This document shows positions 26,897-35,273 of a stretch of 64,000 nt of DNA, one piece after another (position 1 is the first letter of the stretch; every line of letters begins with the position of its first letter). Made by a program: the position numbers and the translations under genes. The notes under the pieces were generated by a model that saw only the letters and a program-made list of their open reading frames with translations, made no database searches and was not told the origin of the DNA. This DNA comes from Dysgonomonas sp. 520 (GTDB taxonomy: Bacteria > Bacteroidota > Bacteroidia > Bacteroidales > Dysgonomonadaceae), in the NCBI RefSeq assembly GCF_010501095.1, contig NZ_QVMP01000006.1:62001-126000 (forward strand). The letters run 5' to 3'.

Positions 26897-27966
26897 TAAA
26901 GTATAAATATTTTGTATGCTTTTATTAGAAATACAGGAATAAATATTATCGACAACTTCAGGTATCTGTATTTCCAGTCACTGCAATACACAAATGGATA
27001 AATTATTAATATTGGCGCAAGAAATTCTGATAAGTAAGAAAATCTTACTGCGAATTGAGTTGTAAATAAGATTAGATATAGGGTGTTTATCATCAAGTAC
27101 ATATTGAGAATCTGAATGTAAAATACATCTTTGTTTTTTTTATAGATTACAAAATATATTCCTATCAATATTGGAATGATGCTAAATGTGAAGTATGTAA
27201 ACCAATTACCTGATATTGTATTTGTGGCATCGATATAACTTGTAGCTCTACTACTTAACAGACCTCCTAAAGAAATTATGCTACTAATTCCTGAATCAAT
27301 GCCAACGATAGCTAAAAGGAGGAAAAAAGACCAGATATAGAGAAGTATCTTTGTTGTTTTTACATACTTGGATGCAATAAAAGCTAAGGTTGGGGCTAAC
27401 ATGGATAAGTGAGTTGCACAAGAAAGTATGAAAAGAATGAAATAGCCTTTACTTTTTTTATAATACATAGCTAGTCCTAAAAGAAAAATAGAGGCAGCCA
27501 TTCCGCTCCTTATTCCATTTATACCATATAAGAAAAAATTAGGAGAGATAAAAAATATCAATAAGGCAAATATTACATATTTATGAAATATTTTATAGAA
27601 TGAGATTGCTGCAATAATATTATATACAACTGAGCAAAAAAGCAGGAACACAAAAAAATCAAAACTTCGAGAAAATATAAAGATAAAAAAATCGAATAGA
27701 AAATCTCTGGAAAAATAGAATTTATTGACTCTGGCAGTTCCATAAAACGTTTCGTAATACATCTTTGTGTCATAGCCGATATTAACTTCTCTTGCTGCTA
27801 TGTAAATAGTCGTATAGATGACAAATAGTGCAGCTATGAAAATAGATGGGATATAGCTTTGAGACTTATCTTTGCTAGTATATGTAATAAGAATGGCACA
27901 CGGAGTTAACAAAAGAACTCCTAATAGGACATAATAATATGATTGTATGAAATACAACTCTTCCAT
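26896..27966 (-). CDS. EpsG-family polysaccharide polymerase (Wzy)
   Basis: 356-residue integral membrane protein with about ten hydrophobic segments. The periplasmic motif REVNIGYDTKMYYETF (around residues 59-74) and the GINGIRSGMAASIFLLGLA region match the EpsG/Wzy polymerase family. Wzy joins lipid-linked repeat units in the periplasm. It is the only Wzy candidate in the operon, which supports the call. Very AT-rich, as is usual for wzy genes. Confidence 0.85.
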   Translation of the reverse strand: MEELYFIQSYYYVLLGVLLLTPCAILITYTSKDKSQSYIPSIFIAALFVIYTTIYIAAREVNIGYDTKMYYETFYGTARVNKFYFSRDFLFDFFIFIFSRSFDFFVFLLFCSVVYNIIAAISFYKIFHKYVIFALLIFFISPNFFLYGINGIRSGMAASIFLLGLAMYYKKSKGYFILFILSCATHLSMLAPTLAFIASKYVKTTKILLYIWSFFLLLAIVGIDSGISSIISLGGLLSSRATSYIDATNTISGNWFTYFTFSIIPILIGIYFVIYKKNKDVFYIQILNMYLMINTLYLILFTTQFAVRFSYLSEFLAPILIIYPFVYCSDWKYRYLKLSIIFIPVFLIKAYKIFIL

Positions 27967-27972
27967 ATCGAT

Positions 27973-28938
27973 TTATCTTTTAATTGAAAAAAGAAATAAA
28001 CTTTCCAGATTAATCATACAGGCTATTGCTCTTTGGCTTGCTTTCAGATGTTTGTAATTGAGAGGGTATAACTTTTTTTGTTTCATTTGTTTGGTGATAT
28101 CAAGAATTATATCTTCCGGATATTTTTCTCTGATAAGTCTTAGACAAATGGAAAGGCTCAACTGTTCTGTTTTTCTTGATATAGCTTTAAATATGGGTGC
28201 GTTTTCAGGTTCGGATTTAATTCTTTTTTGTAAATGACTTATTACTACAATTAAATCGTTCAATAACTTTGCTCTATGTTCAATCGATTTGTTTTGAGTC
28301 GTAGAATTACTCCTTTCCAAATAGTTGTAAACAATAATATCAAGATATTTTACTCTTTTAGCGTATGATAATAGTTGGGGAATAAACTCTTCATCTTCCT
28401 GAAAAATACCCTCTATTAATCTTAGATTATGTTTGTCAATCAGTTCTTTTTTGAATATATATAAGCACATAGCTCCTACAATGACAAATTTACACATAAA
28501 ATCGGCACCAGTCATTATACCGGGATGTTCGGAGTAATATTTTTTCTCTTGAATTATTGTCCCGGATTCGTCTACTTTGTTAAAGTTGAATGAAGCAACG
28601 TCAAGGTCGTCTTTTTTTATAAGAGATAATAACTTTATTAGAGAGTTTGGCTCCAGATAATCATCCGAATCTACACACATAACGTATTCTCCTCTGGCTA
28701 TATCAAAACCCATATTGCGGGCACTACTTTGTCCTCCATTTTCTTTTTTTATAAGAATTATGTTGGGATTATCCATTGTTAATTTTTCTACGATATCAGC
28801 GCCTTTGTCTGTAGACCCGTCATCAATGACGATAATCTCATAATCATTGGCCTTTAAGCCTTGAGTCAATATGCTGTTCAAACATTTTGCAATATATTTT
28901 TCGGTATTGTACATTGCTATGATAATAGATAATAACAT
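27973..28938 (-). CDS. Glycosyltransferase family 2
   Basis: 321-residue GT-A transferase with SIIIAMYNTEKYIAKCL at the N-terminus, VIDDGSTDKGADI, an ENGGQSSARNMGFD segment and the DxD motif CVDSDDYLEP. It is typical of capsule and O-antigen GT2 enzymes. Separated from the pyruvyl transferase by seven bases. Donor unknown. Confidence 0.9.
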   Translation of the reverse strand: MLLSIIIAMYNTEKYIAKCLNSILTQGLKANDYEIIVIDDGSTDKGADIVEKLTMDNPNIILIKKENGGQSSARNMGFDIARGEYVMCVDSDDYLEPNSLIKLLSLIKKDDLDVASFNFNKVDESGTIIQEKKYYSEHPGIMTGADFMCKFVIVGAMCLYIFKKELIDKHNLRLIEGIFQEDEEFIPQLLSYAKRVKYLDIIVYNYLERSNSTTQNKSIEHRAKLLNDLIVVISHLQKRIKSEPENAPIFKAISRKTEQLSLSICLRLIREKYPEDIILDITKQMKQKKLYPLNYKHLKASQRAIACMINLESLFLFSIKR

Positions 28939-28945
28939 GTTCTTT

Positions 28946-30112
28946 TTATAAATATAAATTTAATTTTTCAAACTGAGAATCGGCACTCTCTTTCACACCA
29001 GCATCAATCGCAACATGGTTTTCCTTAATTTGTTTTTCTACATCTTCAACATTGAGATTGCTCATCTTTGCTATTGAACAAGAAGAACCTTGATATCCTA
29101 AGTCATTTAATACGTTTGTTGTTTTGTTACTATATATGATAGGATATATGTTTTGAGAGAATAATATGCTTAATATGAGGGAATGAAAGCGTGCGCAAAA
29201 CATATATTCTATACTGGCATACTTAAAGAGAAAAGAGTCTATATCTCCATTATAAAAATTAAGTTCTACTTCAGATTGAAATTCAGGTTCTATTTTATTG
29301 AATATGATGTTAGCTGTATCTTCATCTCCTTCTCCTTGACAAAAAGAAAACAGATGGATTGAATAGCCTTTCTTTAGAAAATGCAAGATGATTTCGACTT
29401 GTTTATCAATATACGCATCTTTTTCCGGTTTATTTATAGAAGAGTTTATAGTGTGGTTTTTATCTAGTCCTATAACGGAAAAGCCAATAGATTTAGACTT
29501 TTTGTTTACTTTGTATCTATCCGTATTAAGCGAAAAGACAATATCATGTGCATATCTGATCGTAGGAATATCCTTGAATAATTCGTAAGAGTATTTTTCT
29601 CTGAAACAGACATCGGTAGAATTGCTGAATATAGAAATATATTCTTCTTTATAAGACGGATCTGTATATGGACCGAAGTTTGAACCTAATATAAATAAAT
29701 TGGAATTTGGATATACTTTTTTGAAGGTTTTATAATATTCAATATCAGCATAAGCCGGAAGTTTTTTAGGCTGAATGAAAACTGATCCACCTATTGAAAT
29801 TAACATTGACGTTTCTTTAGATTGACTTTGCATTAGTCTTTCTAATTTGCTCTTTACTAATTGCTTATATAATGAAGAGGATAGTTTTCTTGCTAATAGA
29901 AATTTGATTCTGGAAAACAAATTTGATTTTTCTTTATTTGTTTCTATTGTGACGTTTTGGTTTTTTGAGAATATGTCTTTATATTTTGAATCAAGGTTAT
30001 CAACAATCAGAACAAATCTGACATCGGGGTACTTCTCGAATAATATTTTTAGAAATAGATCATCCCCAAGATTTAGATTCATGTATGCTTTTGTTAGTAT
30101 ACTGTGGTTCAT
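28946..30112 (-). CDS. Polysaccharide pyruvyl transferase family protein
   Basis: 388-residue protein of the CsaB/EpsO-type family that forms ketal pyruvate on sugars from PEP. Visible features are MNLNLGDDLFLKILFEKYP near the start, ISIGGSVFIQP, a GSNFGPYTDPSY segment, then CFREKYSY and the C-terminal MFCARFHSLILSILF motif. The product would be an acidic polysaccharide. In Bacteroidota capsule loci such genes are common. Not every member has proven pyruvyl transferase activity. Confidence 0.85.
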   Translation of the reverse strand: MNHSILTKAYMNLNLGDDLFLKILFEKYPDVRFVLIVDNLDSKYKDIFSKNQNVTIETNKEKSNLFSRIKFLLARKLSSSLYKQLVKSKLERLMQSQSKETSMLISIGGSVFIQPKKLPAYADIEYYKTFKKVYPNSNLFILGSNFGPYTDPSYKEEYISIFSNSTDVCFREKYSYELFKDIPTIRYAHDIVFSLNTDRYKVNKKSKSIGFSVIGLDKNHTINSSINKPEKDAYIDKQVEIILHFLKKGYSIHLFSFCQGEGDEDTANIIFNKIEPEFQSEVELNFYNGDIDSFLFKYASIEYMFCARFHSLILSILFSQNIYPIIYSNKTTNVLNDLGYQGSSCSIAKMSNLNVEDVEKQIKENHVAIDAGVKESADSQFEKLNLYL

Positions 30113-30117
30113 ATGCT

Positions 30118-31644
30118 TTATTTTAGAAATCTGTTTTTTATTTTAAATAATATTCCTTGAATGGTATCCCTTTCATCTTTACACAGTCCTACAAAATAGA
30201 CAAAGATAAAAAAAACAGGGATTGATATGGCGAATGTCAATATAAAACGATATCGAAAATCGAACGTCTGCGTAATAACCCAACAAGTTAGGGAAGAAGC
30301 CACTATGGGTAATATTTCTTTGAAAAGAACCCTATTCAAGAAATCTTTTATCGACAGTTCTGCCAACTTGTTTAATAGTATAACACGAAAGCCACATGCC
30401 AATATTTCGATGAATATGAAACTCATCAAAACAAAGTCGGGAGAATATCCTAATCTCAGAATGACGTATGCAATTGGCAGATTAAATAGGGTCAGGCTTC
30501 CCACTATTAATTGATATACTTTCACTTTACCTGTTGCTTGTATTGCTGATTGCAATCCTATTGTCAACTGGTTGATAAGAATACTGATCAATACTAATAT
30601 GCAGAAAGATTCTGTGTATTCGGGTACAACTTTTAACCATAGTTTCAAGATAGTATCGGCTTCGAATAAGAATGGTATGGAGATAAAGCACATCAGAAAA
30701 AAACAAAATTTACTGGCCGACATTGACAAGAAGAGCATTTTCTTTCTGTCTCCGGCTCCTTCCGATTTCATTATCTGCGGATTGGTAACTTGCATCATTG
30801 TAGCCGAAAAAAATGTGAATTGTCCGGCAAGTTGATATGCTACGGAATAAGCCGCATTAATAACAGTGCCCAGAAACATGTTTAAGATAACCGATATCCC
30901 TTGGTTACGAGCCACACCACTTAGTGCGCCAAATGTGTTCCAACTGGCAAAGGAGGCTTGCTCTTTCATTGACCTTAGGTTGTAGTATTTCTTCAGCGAT
31001 GCTTTTGCCTCATCGTATTTTCGAGTGGTATAAGTCGCCTTTACTAAGGTGATAAGAATAGTAACAATAGCTAATAAGATGCTATAATATATGAGTTTGT
31101 CTTGAGCGATAAATTGAAGTGATAAAGCAATAAGTAGCTTTAATATAACCTCGGTCAGTGATATTATTGCTACAAATAGCATATTTTCCCGGGCATTTAT
31201 TACTGCATCAAAAGGTACGGAGAGTATTGTGAAAAATGTGGAAATTATAACAAACTGAAACAATATATTTGCCGCATTTATCCGTTGAGGATCAATTTGT
31301 AATTTGTTGTTCAACAGGTATGAACCGGCAGTTTCGAATAAAATGACCAATATTATTCCGATTAAGATGTGTAGGAAGATACTATTTACGAAAACTTCCC
31401 TTGTTTTTTCAATGTTGCCACTACCCAGACTCACCGAGATGTATCTTTGAGTTGAAGTGGTCATCGCTGCATTCAGGAATGATAGAAGACCAATAACTCC
31501 CCCTATAACGTTAAACAGTCCGAAGTCTTCTACACCAAGGACTAACATCAACACCCGAGTGGTGTATAATGTTATTACTATAGAGAATACGGCTTTTGTG
31601 TAAATAAAAAACGTATTCATCATTATCCTATGGCTTGCCTGCAT
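30118..31644 (-). CDS. Polysaccharide flippase (Wzx-type, MOP superfamily)
   Basis: 508-residue polytopic protein with 12-14 hydrophobic segments. The N-terminal region with LYTTRVLMLVLGVEDFGLFNVIGG is characteristic of bacterial Wzx/RfbX flippases, which move undecaprenyl-linked repeat units across the inner membrane. It is the first gene of the long minus-strand operon, with a candidate promoter 113-120 bases upstream. The function is inferred from family and context. Confidence 0.92.
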   Translation of the reverse strand: MQASHRIMMNTFFIYTKAVFSIVITLYTTRVLMLVLGVEDFGLFNVIGGVIGLLSFLNAAMTTSTQRYISVSLGSGNIEKTREVFVNSIFLHILIGIILVILFETAGSYLLNNKLQIDPQRINAANILFQFVIISTFFTILSVPFDAVINARENMLFVAIISLTEVILKLLIALSLQFIAQDKLIYYSILLAIVTILITLVKATYTTRKYDEAKASLKKYYNLRSMKEQASFASWNTFGALSGVARNQGISVILNMFLGTVINAAYSVAYQLAGQFTFFSATMMQVTNPQIMKSEGAGDRKKMLFLSMSASKFCFFLMCFISIPFLFEADTILKLWLKVVPEYTESFCILVLISILINQLTIGLQSAIQATGKVKVYQLIVGSLTLFNLPIAYVILRLGYSPDFVLMSFIFIEILACGFRVILLNKLAELSIKDFLNRVLFKEILPIVASSLTCWVITQTFDFRYRFILTFAISIPVFFIFVYFVGLCKDERDTIQGILFKIKNRFLK

Positions 31645-31756
31645 ATCTATTTAACAAATTTACAATATTCGTTACCCCATAACTATTATTTAGCATTATG
31701 TTCGTTTTGTAAAGGAATACTGCTCTATATTGACAAAATACAAAGCAAAATTCGCG

Positions 31757-31764
31757 CAAAGGTA
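31757..31764 (-). promoter_or_regulatory. Candidate promoter (-7 box) of the polysaccharide operon
   Basis: TACCTTTG on the minus strand matches TAnnTTTG and lies about 113 bases before the flippase ATG. The -33 position holds only TTTC. No upxY-type antiterminator gene or invertible promoter repeats were seen between this point and the operon, unlike the phase-variable capsule loci of Bacteroides fragilis. Confidence 0.5.
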
Positions 31765-31817
31765 CAAAAAAGCAAAGACTTTATTGAAACTATATTACCT
31801 TATTTTCCTTTATTAGG

Positions 31818-32642
31818 CTAAAGTGTCTGACATGTAGGGCAATAATAGATGGAACCGCCCATGTATGGCTCTTTGACAATTGTGTTGCCACAATTTGGAC
31901 AGGGTTTGTTGACTGTCTTTTTCGACAATATGGTAGAATAACGCCCGAAATTGCCATAAAAATCTTTTTCGGTATCTCTTCCTCCTTTTTCGGTCATGCT
32001 TCGGAGTGTGACCTTGAGACTATGGAAAAGGTCTTCTTTCGCTAAATCCGTGATGGTCGATATCTTCTTTTTAGGGTGGATGCCGGCATTGAAAAGTATA
32101 TCCTGCAATACGCCATTGCCAAGGCCGGGTATTCTCTGTTCGGTTGCCAATAAGGCTTTTATCGACATATCTTTCTTTACGCTATTAAATATGCCATTGA
32201 AAAAAGAGAAGTCGAAATCATCTTGCAATGGAGAAATGCTGTTCAGGCTTCCTCGATAGTAGGGATTGTCAAATTGGCCTTTGTATGCGAATATTGCCCC
32301 ATACATGGCCACAGTGAATACGAGGAAACTCCGGTCTTTGAAAACGACAATCAATTGATGTTTTTTAGGATGTTCCTCAAAGGCCGGATAATATTTAATG
32401 TTTGTTCCGTCTCCGATTGCTATTGTGACGTTTTCGTCGCACAAAATATCTACGTATGCCCCGTGCCCCCGACATCCGGTTATTATTCTGTCTTTCAACA
32501 GGTCGTTGTATTTTGCCGGATCGCCATTATACCATGCAAATTTGTGCGGGCTGCTAGCTTGTATAACTTCAGATATTTGTTTTCCAACAAGGATAGAATC
32601 GGCTTGAATACCGATGGTTTTCGATTCAGGAATTTCTAACAT
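31818..32642 (-). CDS. Fpg/Nei-family DNA glycosylase homologue with altered catalytic residues
   Basis: 274-residue protein aligning with formamidopyrimidine-DNA glycosylase/endonuclease VIII. Family features kept: Glu3 in MLEIPE, the helix-two-turns-helix region with EQRIPGLGNGVLQDILF (around residue 167) and a C-terminal zinc finger with cysteines 248, 251, 268 and 271. Features changed: residue 2 is Leu instead of the catalytic Pro, the usual beta-hairpin lysine is absent from the RGHGAYVDI stretch, and the finger arginine position is Gly (MGGS). Similar MLEIPE-type starts are found in a subgroup annotated as endonuclease VIII. It could be an inactive or mechanistically different glycosylase. 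It lies divergent from the T9SS cargo gene and next to the polysaccharide operon without relation to it. Confidence 0.85.
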   Translation of the reverse strand: MLEIPESKTIGIQADSILVGKQISEVIQASSPHKFAWYNGDPAKYNDLLKDRIITGCRGHGAYVDILCDENVTIAIGDGTNIKYYPAFEEHPKKHQLIVVFKDRSFLVFTVAMYGAIFAYKGQFDNPYYRGSLNSISPLQDDFDFSFFNGIFNSVKKDMSIKALLATEQRIPGLGNGVLQDILFNAGIHPKKKISTITDLAKEDLFHSLKVTLRSMTEKGGRDTEKDFYGNFGRYSTILSKKTVNKPCPNCGNTIVKEPYMGGSIYYCPTCQTL

Positions 32643-32769
32643 TGTAATTTATGTTTTTAATGTAACAACATTCAAAAAAGAATAACTTAAACATACAAAA
32701 TAATTGAAGACAAATCTCTATGTTTTGTTAAAAAAATATGGATATTAAATACTTTTAATCCCTTTTTCG

Positions 32770-32800
32770 TTGATTATCAACAAAACTACATATAACTTTG
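32770..32800 (+). promoter_or_regulatory. Promoter for the T9SS cargo gene
   Basis: TTG (32770-32772) is followed after 20 bases by TAACTTTG (32793-32800), a very good -33/-7 match. It predicts a leader of about 118 bases before the ATG at 32924. Confidence 0.78.
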
Positions 32801-32923
32801 TGTCTCGAACTTGTTCGTGTTAAAAAAACTTTATTTGAAAACTACTCAGACTATTAATATATTAACGAAAGATTGTTTTATATCATTCTAGTAAAACTAA
32901 ACAGATAATTAAAATATCAACAA

Positions 32924-34687
32924 ATGAAAAGAAAATTACTCTCATTGATGCTTGTTGTAGGTAGTGTATCGTATACATCAGCTCAGGTGTTTGACTTCAA
33001 TTCTCAAAATGTGGCAAATGTAGCGGATGAGGATAGCAAAGTAAGTTCGGAAGAGGCTTCGAAAACGAAATCGGCAGCTGTATCTTTTCAGGCAGCAGCA
33101 GATTTTCAGGCTCAAGGAAAAAAAATTGTTCAAACAAGAGCAACTAATGCCACACTGAAGGCTTCATATATGCGTCCTCAAGGTTTCTTTTATTACGGAA
33201 GATCGCTAAGCAATCATTATCTGGGCAAGGAGTACAGCCGTATTCTTGGATATCCGTATGTGGAAACCCAGTGGAGAAATACATCCGAAGGCGCAACCGC
33301 ATTTCAGTGGACGATGCCTCATGCCTCGGGCAGTGGAGATGTTTATACATCAACATCGGAAAATCCATCGGCAACATACGTCCCAACATTATACAACCTG
33401 CCTACATTGGAAGCCAAGAAAGATGATGCTTCTAACTATTACAAATGGGGAGGTGCTTATTCCAAATTTGTAGGTGGAGGAACACCAGCGGCAGATGGAA
33501 GAATATACGGTGCTGCCAATTATGATTACAGGGAAGGTATGTGGAAGCTCGACTATATGGAAGACGGTGTGAAAAAAGGCTATATATATGGTAAGAGGGA
33601 AGACAAGAAAGTTGAGTCTGTTCTCAATTTCTTCGAAAAACCGGCTACGAAATATGTCTTGTTAGGAGGTAATAACAATGGTGTATGGGTTTGGGCATGG
33701 TTGAGTGTTTTCTCAGCCCCCGGTGACACAGAGTTTAAAATGACTATCCATAAAGTAGGAGAGCGGGACGACTACGAAAGATATCATTCGTTAGGTGTTT
33801 TAGCCGAAGCTACATGTAAGGCTAGCGAGGTGACCGGAAATGCGGAATCTGGCTATTTGATGTCCTTCTCTAACTTTACGGGGGCAGCCGTTATGGGTAG
33901 CGGAGCGGGTGCTTATTTGGAAATTGAAGACAATATAATGATAGAATTGGAAGGATTCAACAAAGATGGCGTTGATTTTTGTATCGATGCTCAAACAGTA
34001 AATACTACTACCGAGGCCAATGCCTACATTAAGGCGAAAGACAAGGAAGGCAACTGGATATGGGACTATTATATTGATGACGAGCAAACAGGTTCGCAGG
34101 CAAAAACAGCCTTAAGCATAAATATGAATGTGCTTTATACATACATGCATCCGGAGAAGCCTGTCATTGATTTCCCGTTACGATCGGGTGGTAGCCAAAC
34201 TATCGAGATCAGCGCGTCTAATGCTTCGTTAAATAACTGGGAAATTAAAAGTATACCCGATTGGATAACATATTCGTTGGAAGACGTTAAGAGTGGAGGT
34301 GACTACGCAGGGATTACAAAATTAACAATAACGGCTTTGCCTTTACCCGATGAAAAGAATGGGCGTCACGACGATTTTGTGGCCTATTTTCCGGGTAGCA
34401 CAATGACTATTAGAATAGGTCAGGGCGATGAGGTGAGCGGTATTGAAGATGAGGTGTTAATGTCAGAATTCAAGGCTGTATATAAAGGCGGTAATTTTGA
34501 GTTGTCGTACCCGACAGATTATACATCAGTGTATTTGTATGGTGTTAATGGACAACAAATAGCTAAATATTCGTTGACGGGAGATGGCGTGACTAGCATT
34601 CCTTCCGAAGATCTGAACGGTGGGTTGTATATGTTCCGTTTTGTATCAGGAAAAGGTATTTCAACCACAGTAAAGGCAATGAAGTAA
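32924..34687 (+). CDS. Secreted protein with C-terminal type IX secretion sorting domain
   Basis: 587-residue exported protein I cannot assign to a functional family. It has a signal peptide (residues 1-20, ending YTSAQ), a long aromatic-rich region with WKLDYMEDGVKKGYIYGKRE and repeated Tyr/Trp, a possible Ig-like or BACON-like beta-sandwich around residues 410-505 (PLRSGGSQTIEISASNAS), and a C-terminal 80-residue domain with VYLYGVNGQQIAKYS and LNGGLYMFRFVSGKGISTTVKAMK-type ending. That last domain is typical of T9SS type A sorting signals, which send the protein through the outer membrane. Role unknown; carbohydrate or surface binding is one possibility. Confidence 0.82.
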   Translation: MKRKLLSLMLVVGSVSYTSAQVFDFNSQNVANVADEDSKVSSEEASKTKSAAVSFQAAADFQAQGKKIVQTRATNATLKASYMRPQGFFYYGRSLSNHYLGKEYSRILGYPYVETQWRNTSEGATAFQWTMPHASGSGDVYTSTSENPSATYVPTLYNLPTLEAKKDDASNYYKWGGAYSKFVGGGTPAADGRIYGAANYDYREGMWKLDYMEDGVKKGYIYGKREDKKVESVLNFFEKPATKYVLLGGNNNGVWVWAWLSVFSAPGDTEFKMTIHKVGERDDYERYHSLGVLAEATCKASEVTGNAESGYLMSFSNFTGAAVMGSGAGAYLEIEDNIMIELEGFNKDGVDFCIDAQTVNTTTEANAYIKAKDKEGNWIWDYYIDDEQTGSQAKTALSINMNVLYTYMHPEKPVIDFPLRSGGSQTIEISASNASLNNWEIKSIPDWITYSLEDVKSGGDYAGITKLTITALPLPDEKNGRHDDFVAYFPGSTMTIRIGQGDEVSGIEDEVLMSEFKAVYKGGNFELSYPTDYTSVYLYGVNGQQIAKYSLTGDGVTSIPSEDLNGGLYMFRFVSGKGISTTVKAMK

Positions 34688-35273
34688 GAAAATATTGGTT
34701 TACTACAATAAAACAGTTGGCTTAAATTCAACAAGATGCTGCGCGTAATCAAAGATTACTTGCATTCCTTTTGTCCAAAGCCGCAAAAGGAATCAAAAAG
34801 GCTTTTTGTGACTAAGGCTTCTTGCCGACCCTCTATATAGCTTAATAAGCTGAACAAAAAATAACTCGCACCGAGAAACTGTAAAATTAGAATGGTCTGG
34901 TAATGCTCAAACAGCTTTTTGTTCTTATCGCTTATCTGCGCTGTGTGGGTACCCCGTCAATCAGCCAAATGTCACGTTTACACCCGTTAGGCGAAACGGC
35001 ATCTGCTTCGTAGGCGGGGACACGTTAAGCGAAACAAGGCGTAAAATTGAAAGCTGTTTGAGCGAAGCGAGTTTTTTCAATTTAGCCAGTGAGCTTGTAA
35101 CGGGTCGCCGAGAAGCTAAGCCTTGACTTTTTGGTTCGTTTTGTGTCAAGACAAAATGAACGTTTTAAGTAGCGAGAGCAGAAGCAAAATTTGTTTTGAT
35201 TATGCCGAGTCACGACAACCAACGGTCACAGGAGCGAAGCGTATGTAAAACGACTAATTTAATTGTACATTTA
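34688..35273. other. 586-bp gene-free spacer with repeats and inverted repeats
   Basis: Holds a near-copy (34716-34771) of the 56-bp repeat at 16366-16421, a 14-bp inverted repeat pair (34905-34918 with 35050-35063) bounding about 160 bases, and at 35158-35258 one arm of a 101-bp perfect inverted repeat whose other arm is at 39061-39161. A 62-codon minus-strand reading frame at 35149-34961 lies inside the repeats and has no protein-like signature. No RNA gene was recognised. Confidence 0.65.
35158..35258 (+). repeat. Left arm of a 101-bp perfect inverted repeat
   Basis: The reverse complement of these 101 bases is identical to 39061-39161. Together the arms bound 3.8 kb carrying the amidase-like gene and rpsP. 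The sequence has no protein-coding signal and does not resemble a known insertion-sequence end. Confidence 0.9.

Noticed and set aside
34986-34992. GTTAGGC, matching the conserved core of integron attC sites.
   Set aside because: There is no matching RYYYAAC partner at the right distance and no integrase.
34961-35149. A 62-codon minus-strand frame in the spacer.
   Set aside because: It sits within repeat sequence beside the 101-bp arm and has a composition unlike real proteins of the window.
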